A DNA stretch of 64,000 bases from Saprospiraceae bacterium (GCA_016710265.1 JADJJL010000006.1:1-64000), one strand, 5' to 3'. Positions 17,318-27,100 are shown, counted from the stretch's first letter. Translations and numbers: made by a program. The notes: generated by a model from the letters alone, not told the origin.

Positions 17318-19146
17318 AAATAAGGGCTGAGATAGGCATGTTTTTTAAAAAGCTGATCCACCTTTTCTTCCACCTGAGGATCTTCAATCAACTCAGGAGC
17401 ATGCTGAGGTTTTTTTCTGGCATCGATGATTAAAGGTCCATCACATCCCCAATGTTTGTTTTTTGTAAAAGAGCGTACACCAAAAATATCGTTGGCAGGA
17501 TTGCTGCGGGTAAATGTTACCCAAAGGAAGTTGTTTAAATTTTGACTGGTCCAACCGGCGTCATCCACCAGGACGATCATTGCAACTCCATTCCAATCAT
17601 AAGCAGACAATTTATTTTCAAGCGCCGTTAGATTTTTAAATTCATTTTCCTGATTGGTATAGCTGGACATTTCACACAAGAGAATTCCAGGCAAAGCAAT
17701 CTTGATATTTTTAAATTCAGTAAGCTCTTCCAAAGCAGAAGGGATTTGAGTAGAGAGCGATCGGATGGGAGAGCCATGTGCCGCCATGATCAGTTTTGAT
17801 CCTTGATTGAGAAAATCTCCGCTGTAGTCCAAGGTATCGATGGTCGTGTTGGTGATAAAATGCAAGTCCCTTTTAAAATCAATTCTTCGCAAAACGTAAT
17901 CGAAATAAGCTGGGATATTTTTAGTGGAAAGATTTTGATTTTCTTCATTGGTCGTGATCATCAGATATTTGGCCAATGAAGTTTGCCCTTTTCCAAGAAT
18001 ATGCATGGCTTGGGTCAAAATTTCTTCTGGTCTGATGTCTCTAAATGGCATATACCTTTCCGAACCAATGGCCAATAAAAGTGGGTGAACACCAGCAGCA
18101 TCTACGGCATGAATTTCTTTCACCCCCTTGAATTCGTCGGGAGTTAATTCTCTTACCATTTGATGAATTAAATGTCCAAAAGAAGAATCTTCCTGAGGCG
18201 GTCGACCGACCACTGTAAAATGCCAAAGTGGATAGGGGCTGTGGTAGACTTTGTGAACTTTGAGATATGGAAAGGGATGTCCAAGGCTATAGTAACCCAG
18301 ATGATCTCCGAAAGGTCCTTCGCTTTTAAGTTCATTTTTAACCACGGTCCCGGTGATGCAAAAATCCACATCGGATGGTATAAAATAATCCTCCTCCCAA
18401 GAGTAACGATAAGCCCTGTCGCCTAAAATTCCGGTAAACAATAATTCACTTAAACTTTCAGGCAATGGAAAAATGGAAGCCAGGGTGTGAGAGGGTGGTC
18501 CACCAATACCAACGCTCACTTTAAACTCCTCCTGGGAATGGTTGTAAGCCTGATGATGGATCCCAATTCCGCGATGAATCTGATAGTGCAATCCAACTTC
18601 CTGATCCGATAGGTAGTCGTTTCCATTAAGCTGAATGCGGTACATTCCAACATTGGCTTGTTTGACATCTTTACTCTGGGGTGGAAAACTAATGACTTGT
18701 GGAAGCGTGACAAAAGCCCCACCATCCATAGGCCAGGATTTAATCAGAGGAAGTTTTAGGATGCTTGTTTCATTTTTTAAAATTTCAGGCTTTCCCCATG
18801 ATTTTCTGGGTAAGCCATTTAATGCAAAGGGTAAAGTGCTTAAAGATTTTAGGGGAGATTTTATAATTTCGGCAGGATCCAATTTTATCTTGATTAGATG
18901 TTCCATTTTTTTGAGCACAGCCCTAAAAATATATTCCGATCTCGCGTGGGTACCAAAAACATTGGAACAGGCTTCAAATGGACTTCCACTGACTTTCTCA
19001 AACAAAATGGCAGGACCATTTTTTGAATAAATGCGACGATGGATGGCTGCCATCTCCAGATTTGGATCGGTTTCAAAAGGGATTTTAAGCAATTCGCTTT
19101 TCTTTTCTAAATCCAACAGGCAGGCTCGAAGACTATGATAAGGCAT
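17314..19146 (-). CDS. UbiD-family decarboxylase (prenylated-FMN dependent)
   Basis: 610 aa. UbiD signatures: VGMYRIQLNGNDYL and HYQIHRGIGIHHQ (about 165-195, the Arg/substrate region), KSEGPFGDHLGYYSLGHPFP (about 275-295, catalytic acid loop and metal site), VVGRPPQEDSSFGHLI. Relatives remove the carboxylate from aromatic intermediates in quinone biosynthesis; a role in menaquinone biosynthesis is the usual inference for Bacteroidota, but no other men or mqn gene is in the window. The prenyl-FMN synthase UbiX is also not here. It is the first gene of a coupled unit with the methyltransferase. Confidence 0.93.
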   Translation of the reverse strand: MPYHSLRACLLDLEKKSELLKIPFETDPNLEMAAIHRRIYSKNGPAILFEKVSGSPFEACSNVFGTHARSEYIFRAVLKKMEHLIKIKLDPAEIIKSPLKSLSTLPFALNGLPRKSWGKPEILKNETSILKLPLIKSWPMDGGAFVTLPQVISFPPQSKDVKQANVGMYRIQLNGNDYLSDQEVGLHYQIHRGIGIHHQAYNHSQEEFKVSVGIGGPPSHTLASIFPLPESLSELLFTGILGDRAYRYSWEEDYFIPSDVDFCITGTVVKNELKSEGPFGDHLGYYSLGHPFPYLKVHKVYHSPYPLWHFTVVGRPPQEDSSFGHLIHQMVRELTPDEFKGVKEIHAVDAAGVHPLLLAIGSERYMPFRDIRPEEILTQAMHILGKGQTSLAKYLMITTNEENQNLSTKNIPAYFDYVLRRIDFKRDLHFITNTTIDTLDYSGDFLNQGSKLIMAAHGSPIRSLSTQIPSALEELTEFKNIKIALPGILLCEMSSYTNQENEFKNLTALENKLSAYDWNGVAMIVLVDDAGWTSQNLNNFLWVTFTRSNPANDIFGVRSFTKNKHWGCDGPLIIDARKKPQHAPELIEDPQVEEKVDQLFKKHAYLSPYL

Positions 19147-19304
19147 ACAGGGGACAAGGTTTAATCCCCAACTAACAAATTAAACCCAATTGGGTTATCT
19201 CTCCATTCCAATGTTGAAATGAAAAATTGAAAGTAATTTAATGAATGGAGTGAAATTTGAAAATAGCTAAGCAAATTAATGCAAGACGATTAAGTAAACT
19301 AGCC

Positions 19305-19631
19305 CTAAACCGAGAAACTCTCACCGCAGCCGCAAGTTCTGGAGGCATTGGGATTGCTGAAGTAAAAACCCTTGCCTTCCAATCCGCCTGAAAACTCAAG
19401 CGTGGAGTCAAATAGATAAAGAAAACTTTTAAGATCGGTTACCACTTTCACCCCTTTGTCTTCAAAGATTTGATCGTTGGGCTGAATGGTATCATCAAAC
19501 TCCATATTGTAACTAAGCCCACTACAGCCTCCACTTGTCACAGAAACCCTGATAAAGTGTTGTAAGTCCAGATTTTCAGAATGTCTTATCTGGTTGATTT
19601 TTTCGAGTGCCGATTCAGCTACATGAATCAT
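19305..19631 (-). CDS. iscA: Iron-sulfur cluster carrier IscA
   Basis: 108 aa, A-type carrier. The three Cys ligands are present: SGGCSGLSY (about residue 35) and the terminal CGCGESFSV. It is third in an iscS-iscU-iscA unit, 21 bp after iscU. A-type proteins deliver Fe-S clusters to apo-targets. Confidence 0.95.
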   Translation of the reverse strand: MIHVAESALEKINQIRHSENLDLQHFIRVSVTSGGCSGLSYNMEFDDTIQPNDQIFEDKGVKVVTDLKSFLYLFDSTLEFSGGLEGKGFYFSNPNASRTCGCGESFSV

Positions 19632-19652
19632 GATAATCCGATTTGATTTTTA

Positions 19653-20033
19653 TCAATGTTTAGATTGGTAATCCTTGATGGCAGATTTGATCGCATCTTC
19701 TGCGAGTACGGAGCAATGGATCTTAACGGGGGGCAAGGCAAGTTCTTCTACGATCTCCATATTGTCTATTTTTAAGGCATCTTCCAGACTTTTTCCTTTA
19801 AGCCATTCAGTAGCCAGGGAAGAGGAGGCAATCGCAGAACCACAGCCAAAGGTTTTAAACTTCGCGTCTTCGATGGTATTTGTTTCGGGGTTCACTTTGA
19901 TTTGTAATCTCATGACATCGCCACATTCCGGTGCACCGACCAAACCTGTGCCTACATTTGGATCATTTTTATCCAAAGTACCCACATTTTGAGGATGTTT
20001 GAAGTGGTTGAGAACTTTTTCTGAATATGCCAT
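19653..20033 (-). CDS. iscU: Iron-sulfur cluster scaffold IscU
   Basis: 126 aa, full length. The three ligand Cys are at GAPECGDVM (about 37), KTFGCGSAIASSS (about 63) and KIHCSVLAEDA (about 106), with the conserved Asp in ECGD. The HscA-recognition LPPVK motif is present (LALPPVKIHC), although no hscA/hscB is in the window. It lies 29 bp after iscS on the same strand. Confidence 0.97.
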   Translation of the reverse strand: MAYSEKVLNHFKHPQNVGTLDKNDPNVGTGLVGAPECGDVMRLQIKVNPETNTIEDAKFKTFGCGSAIASSSLATEWLKGKSLEDALKIDNMEIVEELALPPVKIHCSVLAEDAIKSAIKDYQSKH

Positions 20034-20062
20034 AACGCTGTTTTTTTATATTTTTAAATAAA

Positions 20063-21277
20063 TTAATGGGCTGACCAAACCACAGAATCCAGGTCAACTC
20101 CTTCTTTGTACATTTCCCAAATTGGGGAAAGGTCCCTCATATGGTTCACGCCTTTGATGATGGATTGTAAAGTAAAATCTATATCTTCTTCACTGGTAAA
20201 TCTTCCTAGACTAAATCTTAGTGAAGAGTGTGCGAGATCATCTCCGAGTCCCAATGCCACAAGGACATAGGAGGGTTCAAGAGAAGCCGAGGTACAAGCT
20301 GATCCTGAAGAAAGGGCAATGTCTTGATTAAAGGTCATCATCAAACCTTCTCCTTCTACATGTTTGAAAGAGATATTGGTGACGTGGGGCATTCTATGCT
20401 CTGTATTTCCATTGACGTAGACTTCTTCAAGAGCGTTTTTAAAACCAGCTTCCAGCTTGTCTCTCAATTTTGACAATCGAAGTGCGTCTTCCTGCATTTC
20501 AGCTTTAGCAAGGGCCGCAGCTTTACCAAAACCTACAATTCCAGGGACATTAAGCGTTCCACTGCGCATTCCTCTTTCATGTCCGCCACCGTCCATTTGG
20601 GCAGTAACTTTCACTCTTGGTTCTTTGCGGGAGACATACAGCGCACCTACGCCTTTAGGGCCATACATTTTATGGGCAGTAAAAGCCATCAGGTGAATTC
20701 CGTATTCTCTAGGATTGACGGGTATTTTGCCAACTGCTTGAGTTCCATCAGACATGAACAATACGCCATGTTTGGCACATATTTCTCCGATTTCTTTCAT
20801 GGGTTGGATCACCCCGGTTTCATTGTTGGCCCACATAACGGAGACCAAAATGGTATTTTTTTGGATGGCATTTTCTAGAGCAACTAGATCAATCAAACCA
20901 TCTTCCTTGACGTCGAGATAAGTCACCTGAGCTCCTTTTTTCTCCAATACCTTGCAAGTATCGAGCACTGCTTTGTGTTCGGTTTTAAGGGTAATGATGT
21001 GGTTTCCTTTTCGGCTGTACATTTCGAAAACGCCTTTGATGGCTAGATTGTCTGATTCAGTGGCGCCTGAAGTAAAGATGATTTCTTTCTCATCAGCACC
21101 AATCAGATCAGCTACCTGGGCTCTGGCCTTGTCCACGGCGTCTTCTGCTTCCCAGCCAAAAGGATGGCTTCTACTGGCTGCATTACCGAAATGCTCAAAG
21201 AAATAGGGGAGCATGGCATCTATTACACGGGGGTCGCAGGGGGTGGTGGCGTTGTTGTCCAGATAAACTTTTCTCAT
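20063..21277 (-). CDS. iscS: Cysteine desulfurase IscS
   Basis: 404 aa, class IscS. N-terminal VYLDNNATTPCDPRV, SGATESDNLAIKG (PLP phosphate site), the PLP Lys in FTAHKMYGPKGVGALYV (about residue 205), and the mobile loop with the persulfide Cys in LSSGSACTSASLEPSYVL (about 327-330). It supplies sulfur to IscU encoded just downstream. No iscR-like regulator precedes it; the upstream region is a repeat-bearing spacer. Confidence 0.97.
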   Translation of the reverse strand: MRKVYLDNNATTPCDPRVIDAMLPYFFEHFGNAASRSHPFGWEAEDAVDKARAQVADLIGADEKEIIFTSGATESDNLAIKGVFEMYSRKGNHIITLKTEHKAVLDTCKVLEKKGAQVTYLDVKEDGLIDLVALENAIQKNTILVSVMWANNETGVIQPMKEIGEICAKHGVLFMSDGTQAVGKIPVNPREYGIHLMAFTAHKMYGPKGVGALYVSRKEPRVKVTAQMDGGGHERGMRSGTLNVPGIVGFGKAAALAKAEMQEDALRLSKLRDKLEAGFKNALEEVYVNGNTEHRMPHVTNISFKHVEGEGLMMTFNQDIALSSGSACTSASLEPSYVLVALGLGDDLAHSSLRFSLGRFTSEEDIDFTLQSIIKGVNHMRDLSPIWEMYKEGVDLDSVVWSAH

Positions 21278-21410
21278 TACCTAAGGGAATTGTTTGGTTA
21301 ACCTAACATTTTTTAAAGGCACAAAGTTCAATAATTTTTACGACAAAATGTTCATAAAGTTGGAAAATCATGACATTGGTCAATGGATTGGATGATAATG
21401 GTCAGTATTT

Positions 21411-21490
21411 GGAGTTTTAAGTGTTGAGTTTTAAGTTTGGAGAGATTTAGCCGAAGACTTAGACGAAAACTTGGACGAAAACTTAGACTT
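21411..21490. repeat. Second copy of the composite intergenic repeat
   Basis: GAGTTTTAAGTGTTGAGTTT (about 21413) followed by GGAGAGATTTAGCCGAAGAC and ACTTAGACGAAAACTTGGAC corresponds in order to the 11300-11385 segment (AGTTTTAAG, GGAGAGAACTTAGACGAAG, ACTTAGACGAAAAAC). Order and wording match, with small indels. Confidence 0.65.
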
Positions 21491-21535
21491 TTGTGAGTTA
21501 CTAGGGTTTAAAATTTGTTTTCACAAAAATAATGG

Positions 21536-21613
21536 AATCCGTTTGTCGCAGTTTGAATCCGTTTGTCGCAGTTTGAAACTGCGATACTATAGGATCGAAG
21601 TCTTAGACTTCGA
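21536..21613. repeat. 20-bp tandem duplication plus two 19-bp perfect palindromes
   Basis: The unit AATCCGTTTGTCGCAGTTTG occurs twice in tandem (21536-21575). The second copy opens the palindrome TCGCAGTTTGAAACTGCGA (21566-21584). After a 10-nt spacer comes TCGAAGTCTTAGACTTCGA (21595-21613). Both palindromes have 9-bp arms around one central base and share TCG/CGA ends: a REP-doublet-like design. Confidence 0.75.
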
Positions 21614-21887
21614 CCAACGGCGGCGTATTTTCATGAATTTCGTTGACAGATTTGTTATAACTTATAACCAAAAGTCATTTCATCATTGGGTTCACGGAAA
21701 CTTAGTTAGCGAAGGGACATATCAAGTAATTAAAAATTTAATTGGGTCTTAGTGTCTTGGTGTCAAAAAATTAAGTAATATTTTCCTCAAATAAATAGAT
21801 CGGAAGAATCTATATTAGCCGTATTATTTTCAATTGGACAATCGTAATACATCATAAATGTAATTATTGGAATATTCGATGTTTTCT

Positions 21888-22133
21888 TTATTCCAAACTA
21901 AAATAAGATTTACCAGAACACTCAATAATCCTGTTACTAGAATCAGAAATAGGGATGCCAATTAAAGTTTCTATCTCTTCAATTCTAATAACTTTATCTT
22001 GTAATTCCTTCTCTAGATATAGTAAATTAATAGCAGTTTCTATATTATTCGCTTGTACTTTATAAGTCACAAAATATGCATAATTCATATTTTCCTTTAC
22101 TTCAACTAATATTGAAAATATTTGCAACCTCAT
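21888..22133 (-). CDS. Small hypothetical protein
   Basis: 81 aa from the ATG at 22133, or 66 aa from an internal ATG at 22088 (MNYAYFVTYKVQANN), which reads as a more natural start. The sequence has a plausible alpha/beta pattern (YAYFVTYKV, a helix NNIETAINLLYLEKELQ, then KVIRIEEIETLIGIPI). No family is recognised and no partner gene is adjacent. Confidence 0.4.
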   Translation of the reverse strand: MRLQIFSILVEVKENMNYAYFVTYKVQANNIETAINLLYLEKELQDKVIRIEEIETLIGIPISDSSNRIIECSGKSYFSLE

Positions 22134-22486
22134 TAGAAATAATTATTTGGTGGGCCAAAAAAAGAATGGTTCTTTAAGTCTCGATATAAATCGTGAAAAT
22201 GGTTATAAAATCCTTTTTGTGTTGCCTTATTTTTTAATACTTTACCACCTCCACTTGCTTACTTCATAATCTCGACAATTTGTCTAAAATTGATTTCCAA
22301 TAAATAGTCCTGATACATTACCTAGATGTTGCCAAGTTACAATGATATTTTGCCTTTGATAATTGAACTCAACATTTAAAGTTTACAAATTTCCTCCATT
22401 CTCTAATTGACTAATCTTTTAAGAAAATCTTCTCCTACTTTACAACCTTACCTTAATCATAGATGATTGTCCTATTTTATTAAATT
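22134..22486. other. AT-rich spacer, no gene seen
   Basis: 353 bp. It contains CTCTAATTGACTAATCTTTTAA (near 22391), a short relative of the tail of the 11.4-kb repeat. Nothing else is supported. Confidence 0.6.
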
Positions 22487-24280
22487 TTATTCATGATTTA
22501 CCACAACTTTCGAAGAAAATACTTTCCTACCTTTTTCTCTTATTTCAATTAGATATATTCCTGCTGATATTGGTTCTGTATCTAAGAGATTACTTCCTTC
22601 ATAGAGTCTTTTAGACAGTGCAACATTGCCATCAAGGCTGAACATATTGAGCTGCATATTCTGTGGGAGGTAGTTGTTGAGTTGGACAATAAGGAGCTCA
22701 TTGCAAGGATTGGGAGAAATTCTAATATCAATTGACATTGAATCAATAGGTTTAACTCCTGAGGTCCCAATATTTAAAATTTTACATATTGTATTTTCGC
22801 CATTGTTATTTTTGGCTCTAAGACAGACATTATATACACCATCCCTCAAATATTCATGGGTGATCGCAGTATCCCACACATTTGTATAATTTATCGGCGT
22901 GCCATCCCCCCAATCCCACCAGAATTCCTCAGGCTCATACCAACTGAGGTTGGTGAATTCTATCTTTCTGTAATGACTCGTATCCTGGTCGTAACGGAAC
23001 TCTGCCACAGGGATATTGTCAATTCCTAGAGTATCTGCATCAGAATCATCATTTGGACCAAGGCGGTAATTGGGAAATGAGGGCAGATTATTATGATCTG
23101 TTATTTTAATAGAGTGTTGTCTAACATTGCAAGCTTTGCCCTTCAGATTGGGTTTATCGATATAGAACATATATTGTTGTGTGCAACAGTTAGTATTTCC
23201 ATAAATTCGTCCATCCGGAGCTTTTTCTAAAAAACCAAACCAAGTAGACAGTATAAAATTATTTGTATTAATGTATTTAAATCCATCATATACAGCTACA
23301 GTATCCAATTCCATTCTATCCTTTGTCACATCAATCTGGAATAAATAATTAATTCTGGAAATATAAAGATATTTACCATTTGGTGAAAATGCAGCTCCAA
23401 ACAAATACCCTGTATCTCTGCTGATCTTCATAACGATTGGATTGGACAGTTGGCCATTAGTTCTGTCAAAATCAAAAGTATTAATGAAGAATCCTGGTTC
23501 TCCTGGTAATCCATTGAGAGGCGCAATGTGTTGGTGAAAATAAACAATTTTATCTCCTTTAGGAGAAACTGTTACACCTCCTAATGGTACGGGCTGATAT
23601 TCACCAATAACCTGATGATCATATAAATTGACACGATCCTCGCTTATTAAAAACTTGTAAAAACTTTTCATATCAAATCGGCCTCTTATAACCCACCAAT
23701 CTCGCCCATTTGCATGCTTGATGGCTAATATTCTTCCATAATCTAAAGTATCACCAAGAACTAAATTATTTTTTAGTATTACTGTTCCCTTTGAATTATT
23801 GGAATTCATATCTACCACTGAATATCTAAAACCATTGGACCAATAAGTTTTCCACAAATAATCTAGGTATAAAAAATCATGTATTAATATAAATTTATTT
23901 TGGTTAGATATAGGTAAAATACAGCCTGCTTGATATGTTACATCTCCATATAATTGTTGATGAGAAAATCCTCCTTGACCATTCTTTAAAATTTTATTAG
24001 AATAATTTTCTAAAGTGTACCCATTATAACTAAATAAATAATTCCCATCAAAATCCGAGATATCTCCACAAGTCCAATCAAAATCGATTATTTTGAAACT
24101 ATCATAATTAAAAGTTGGGTTTACAGATGGAGAGTTAAAGTTAATGTTTGTAACTCCTCTATGAGGAAAGGAAACTGAGTCATTGAATCTATATCCTAAA
24201 TGCCAATTATAATCATATTTCTGCCCAAAAATTGTAGCTATTGAAATGCAGAGTATAATAAATACCGCAAATGGCTTCAT
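22487..24280 (-). CDS. T9SS type A secreted protein with beta-propeller-like and PKD regions
   Basis: About 597 aa from the ATG at 24280 (MKPFAVFIILCISIATIFGQ, signal peptide); a TTG three codons earlier is not needed. The central part has WD40/propeller-like strands (GGVTVSPKGDKIVYFHQ, GAAFSPNGKYLYISR). A PKD-type domain follows at about 435-515 (IEFTNLSWYEPEEFWWDWGD, HEYLRDGVYNVCLRAKNNNG). The T9SS type A sorting domain is at the C-terminus (ISPNPCNELLIVQL ... ISAGIYLIEIREKGRKVF). It is probably attached to or released from the cell surface. The first of four such cargo genes on this strand between 22 and 32 kb. Confidence 0.85.
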   Translation of the reverse strand: MKPFAVFIILCISIATIFGQKYDYNWHLGYRFNDSVSFPHRGVTNINFNSPSVNPTFNYDSFKIIDFDWTCGDISDFDGNYLFSYNGYTLENYSNKILKNGQGGFSHQQLYGDVTYQAGCILPISNQNKFILIHDFLYLDYLWKTYWSNGFRYSVVDMNSNNSKGTVILKNNLVLGDTLDYGRILAIKHANGRDWWVIRGRFDMKSFYKFLISEDRVNLYDHQVIGEYQPVPLGGVTVSPKGDKIVYFHQHIAPLNGLPGEPGFFINTFDFDRTNGQLSNPIVMKISRDTGYLFGAAFSPNGKYLYISRINYLFQIDVTKDRMELDTVAVYDGFKYINTNNFILSTWFGFLEKAPDGRIYGNTNCCTQQYMFYIDKPNLKGKACNVRQHSIKITDHNNLPSFPNYRLGPNDDSDADTLGIDNIPVAEFRYDQDTSHYRKIEFTNLSWYEPEEFWWDWGDGTPINYTNVWDTAITHEYLRDGVYNVCLRAKNNNGENTICKILNIGTSGVKPIDSMSIDIRISPNPCNELLIVQLNNYLPQNMQLNMFSLDGNVALSKRLYEGSNLLDTEPISAGIYLIEIREKGRKVFSSKVVVNHE

Positions 24281-24397
24281 ACGAAGCAAATAAGATAAAT
24301 AAAAATCTTTCGGACACTCACCATCAACAAAAATACCATTTATTTTGAAATTGACTCAAACCAATAAAAGTGTTTACTCACTAATATTTCCAAATAA

Positions 24398-24431
24398 TGC
24401 CTTTGGCAGAATTCAAGACGCTTACGGCGTC
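24398..24431. repeat. Palindromes related to those at 7.58-7.62 kb
   Basis: TGCC-ttt-GGCA (24398-24408) keeps the core and loop of the 7576 palindrome, and GACGC-ttacg-GCGTC (24417-24431) keeps the GACGC/GCGTC stem. Both lie in the 167-bp gap upstream of the 22487-24280 gene and just after the 24448 stop. Confidence 0.55.
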
Positions 24432-24447
24432 CTCTTCGATTTCTAAA

Positions 24448-26784
24448 TTAGTCTACTACAAATTTTTTTTCAGTTTTTACCACCGCTCCTTTATCATATA
24501 TCACAATAGAGTATATCCCCGTCGGCAATTGCTCCGTATCAATCACATTATTCCCTAAATAAACTCGCTCCCTGAGGACAGTCTGACTTTGTGCATTGAT
24601 TAAATGCAAATACATATTCTCAGGTGAATAATCTTGTATATCTAGCAGGATCTGATTGGTTGAGTAGCTTAATTTAAAACAGTTTTCATGAAAATGAGCT
24701 TTGGAATCTAATATAATTTGATTCTGAATGGGAACATTGTAAAAACTGAAGGCTCCAAGTCCTTTTGAATTTGTAATGTAGGGTCCTTGATAAATTTGAT
24801 TGGTGTTGAGATAATAAATTTCAGGGAGATAGGTAATTTTAGTTGCTGTACTGGGGGAAGCCAAGCCCAATCGAAGTGTGTCTCCTATCACTTTAACCGA
24901 GGGCACTTGTACAAATTGTCCATCCAATGCGAAGTAATCTTTTAGTCGAACATTTATATTTTGGATGATGGTGTCATTTGGAAACAAAAGATTTTGATGG
25001 GATGGGCCAAAAATTAAATCAATTTCATTTTTTTGAACATTGGTATAATATGCTTGGTACAAATTGGGTGGATCTATTACATCCGTTGGAATAGCTCCAT
25101 AGTAATCTCTTTCTACCAATGGAAACAACCATTCTGCCAGCTTTTGGTAACCACCGACGGTATAATGACAACCATCATGTCCTGGAAGTCCATTGGTACT
25201 CATTATTTTAACATTGCCAAATTGTTTTGGTAGCTGTCTTTGTATCTCCCGCACCGAACTATTGTCTCCGGTGCCGCAGCCATGGTGGATTTGAACCACA
25301 TAGACCTGTTCAACATTTGGATAATCCAATTTCCAATCTTCATACAGCGCTTTAAAATTTTCAAAATATAAATTGCCGGTATTGGATTCTCCTTGATACC
25401 AAAAAATTCCTTTGGCAGCATTGGCTAATTTAGATTTTTTCATTCTGTACAAAAGACTTCCGTAGATGTTGGATGGTTGATCTGGAAGAAGGTCATTTCG
25501 TTGATGTTGCTGTATACTGGTTCCACCCACTCCTCCATTCATGATGCAAATAGGAACCTGGTATTTCTGAATCAACAATTTGGCCAGATGCATACCCCAA
25601 GCTCCCACATCGGGCCCTCCGCCCGAGCCTGCTGCAGAAGCAGTCGTCCACAAAGTATCCTTGACAGTTGTAGAATAATTTTTTCCAAAGGTTCTACAAA
25701 ATGGATCTGTTTCTGTCGAGCCACCAAATATAGAATTGGATTGTCCGGTGATGATAAACACATCTCCGCAAGCTAATTTTTCACTCTTCAATAGGATTGT
25801 ATCCTTCGTTCCTGAATATGCTTTGACTTCCACACTGTAATTCAATAAACCTGCTTCAATTGGAAACAACCATTCAAAAGATGCTTTGCCAGATACAAAA
25901 ACAAGTTTTTTTCCTTCTGAATGAAGAATTGCTTTTTCTTTGGCAACCAACACAGAAATACTGTCCCATTTGCCTTCTGTGATATGACCAGACAAGGGTA
26001 TCTCACAAATATTTTGTTTATTTCTAGGGTATAGTTGATTCGTCCTTGGTGCTTCCGTAAAAGTCGAATCAAAATCTCGAGCTTGGATGATTCTATATTT
26101 TTGGGTAAATAGAGTTTCAATTTGTTTTCGATCTGTGCTGGATACATAGCGATCATAGAGTAGGATTTCTGAAATGTCTCCATTAAAAACATAGCCGCCT
26201 TGGTAGGCGGAAATGTAAATCGTGGGATCCATATTTTTAGGACAAAAAGCGGAATCTGCAAATTGACCATTGACATAAAAGCAAACTTGTTGCGTGCTAT
26301 TTCTATATTGGGCAATGATGAGTGTAGCTTCAGTGCCGGGATCTATTTTGGAAACAGCTTGATTGTTAAAATCTCCATTGTGCAATACCACGGGAGTGGT
26401 GGTGCCAGCCATCCACAAGGTTCTGGAAGTTCCACCGACAATGTTTGAGGTAGATGCAAAAGCCTGACAAACCACCGCCAAGGTATAATCTTTATCCACC
26501 GGAAATACGGAGGGCATATTCATATAAGTTTGCACACCATCGAAACGTACAGAGGGCAGATTGTTGATACCATTTTCGATCCATTTTGCTTGAAGATTGG
26601 ACTGGATTTGACTGGCAGCAATCGATGTCTTCGGATCTGTCCAAAGTCTAACCGCGTTCGCACTGTCCTTTTGGACTTGGATCGCAGCATCCAAATGAAA
26701 CACAAAATTTTGTGGTATTTGAGAGTAAATTAATGTATTATATATTACACTTATTAATAATATAATATTTGCTTTTTGGATCAT
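24448..26784 (-). CDS. T9SS type A secreted esterase: LamG-like + sialate O-acetylesterase (SASA) domain
   Basis: About 778 aa from the ATG at 26784 (MIQKANIILLISVIYNTLIY, signal peptide); the frame extends upstream to 26841 without a convincing start. Residues ~40-230 look like a LamG/concanavalin-type domain (LPSVRFDGVQTYMNMPSVFP, GDISEILLYDRYVSSTDRKQ). A SASA/SGNH-type hydrolase follows: DVFIITGQSNSIFGG (block I Ser), NGGVGGTSIQQHQ, GIFWYQGESNTG, and GHDGCHYTVGGYQKLAEWLF with the C-terminal His. It ends in a T9SS type A domain (LPTGIYSIVIYDKGAVVKTE). It probably deacetylates extracellular polysaccharide, with the LamG part for binding. Confidence 0.85.
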   Translation of the reverse strand: MIQKANIILLISVIYNTLIYSQIPQNFVFHLDAAIQVQKDSANAVRLWTDPKTSIAASQIQSNLQAKWIENGINNLPSVRFDGVQTYMNMPSVFPVDKDYTLAVVCQAFASTSNIVGGTSRTLWMAGTTTPVVLHNGDFNNQAVSKIDPGTEATLIIAQYRNSTQQVCFYVNGQFADSAFCPKNMDPTIYISAYQGGYVFNGDISEILLYDRYVSSTDRKQIETLFTQKYRIIQARDFDSTFTEAPRTNQLYPRNKQNICEIPLSGHITEGKWDSISVLVAKEKAILHSEGKKLVFVSGKASFEWLFPIEAGLLNYSVEVKAYSGTKDTILLKSEKLACGDVFIITGQSNSIFGGSTETDPFCRTFGKNYSTTVKDTLWTTASAAGSGGGPDVGAWGMHLAKLLIQKYQVPICIMNGGVGGTSIQQHQRNDLLPDQPSNIYGSLLYRMKKSKLANAAKGIFWYQGESNTGNLYFENFKALYEDWKLDYPNVEQVYVVQIHHGCGTGDNSSVREIQRQLPKQFGNVKIMSTNGLPGHDGCHYTVGGYQKLAEWLFPLVERDYYGAIPTDVIDPPNLYQAYYTNVQKNEIDLIFGPSHQNLLFPNDTIIQNINVRLKDYFALDGQFVQVPSVKVIGDTLRLGLASPSTATKITYLPEIYYLNTNQIYQGPYITNSKGLGAFSFYNVPIQNQIILDSKAHFHENCFKLSYSTNQILLDIQDYSPENMYLHLINAQSQTVLRERVYLGNNVIDTEQLPTGIYSIVIYDKGAVVKTEKKFVVD

Positions 26785-26863
26785 TGTTGGAGTATTTAGC
26801 AACAAGGTAAAAAAATTAATGCAAAGACGATTAAACTGCACACTCAGGAGAACTTACCTTATG

Positions 26864-27100
26864 CTAAATTCCTTTCTTAAAGAAATTATTATAAATGGAA
26901 ATATCTGCTTTTATTTGTCTTAAAATTGAACGAATTAGAGGTCTGGGAAGATCCTTAGAATTATGAAATGGTATTGTGGTATATTTACCATCACTGTGTC
27001 TATAAAAACTATGACTGCCTTTAGTTCTTAATTTCATAAAGCCCATTGAAAACAAGTAAGCTTCCATTTCAACAGCATTGACGAGCAATAACCTACTCAC
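26864..27100 (-). CDS. hicA: HicA-type mRNA interferase toxin
   Basis: 78 aa, YcfA/HicA family with a dsRBD-like fold. The motif KGSHSFYRHSDGKYTTIPFH (about 27-46) carries the catalytic-type His of GSH, followed by LPRPLIRSILRQIKADI. It overlaps the upstream hicB by 8 bp. HicA cleaves mRNA independently of the ribosome in characterised members. The antitoxin-first order differs from the classical hicAB order but is common. Confidence 0.9.
   Translation of the reverse strand: MSRLLLVNAVEMEAYLFSMGFMKLRTKGSHSFYRHSDGKYTTIPFHNSKDLPRPLIRSILRQIKADISIYNNFFKKGI

Larger units (their letters stand above)
21278..21887. other. Repeat-bearing spacer upstream of iscS
   Basis: 610 bp without a convincing gene. 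It holds a second copy of the AGTTTTAAGTGTTGAG / ACTTAGACGAAAACTT composite repeat (21411-21490), the 20-bp tandem and double palindrome at 21536-21613, and a TTAGTGTCTTGGTGTC phrase near 21748. A 93-codon frame (21471-21752) runs straight through these repeats and is not credible as a gene. Confidence 0.75.

Noticed and set aside
21471..21752. 93-codon plus-strand frame upstream of iscS
   Set aside because: It runs through the composite repeat, the 20-bp tandem and both palindromes, so the frame is a by-product of repeats; no family resemblance.
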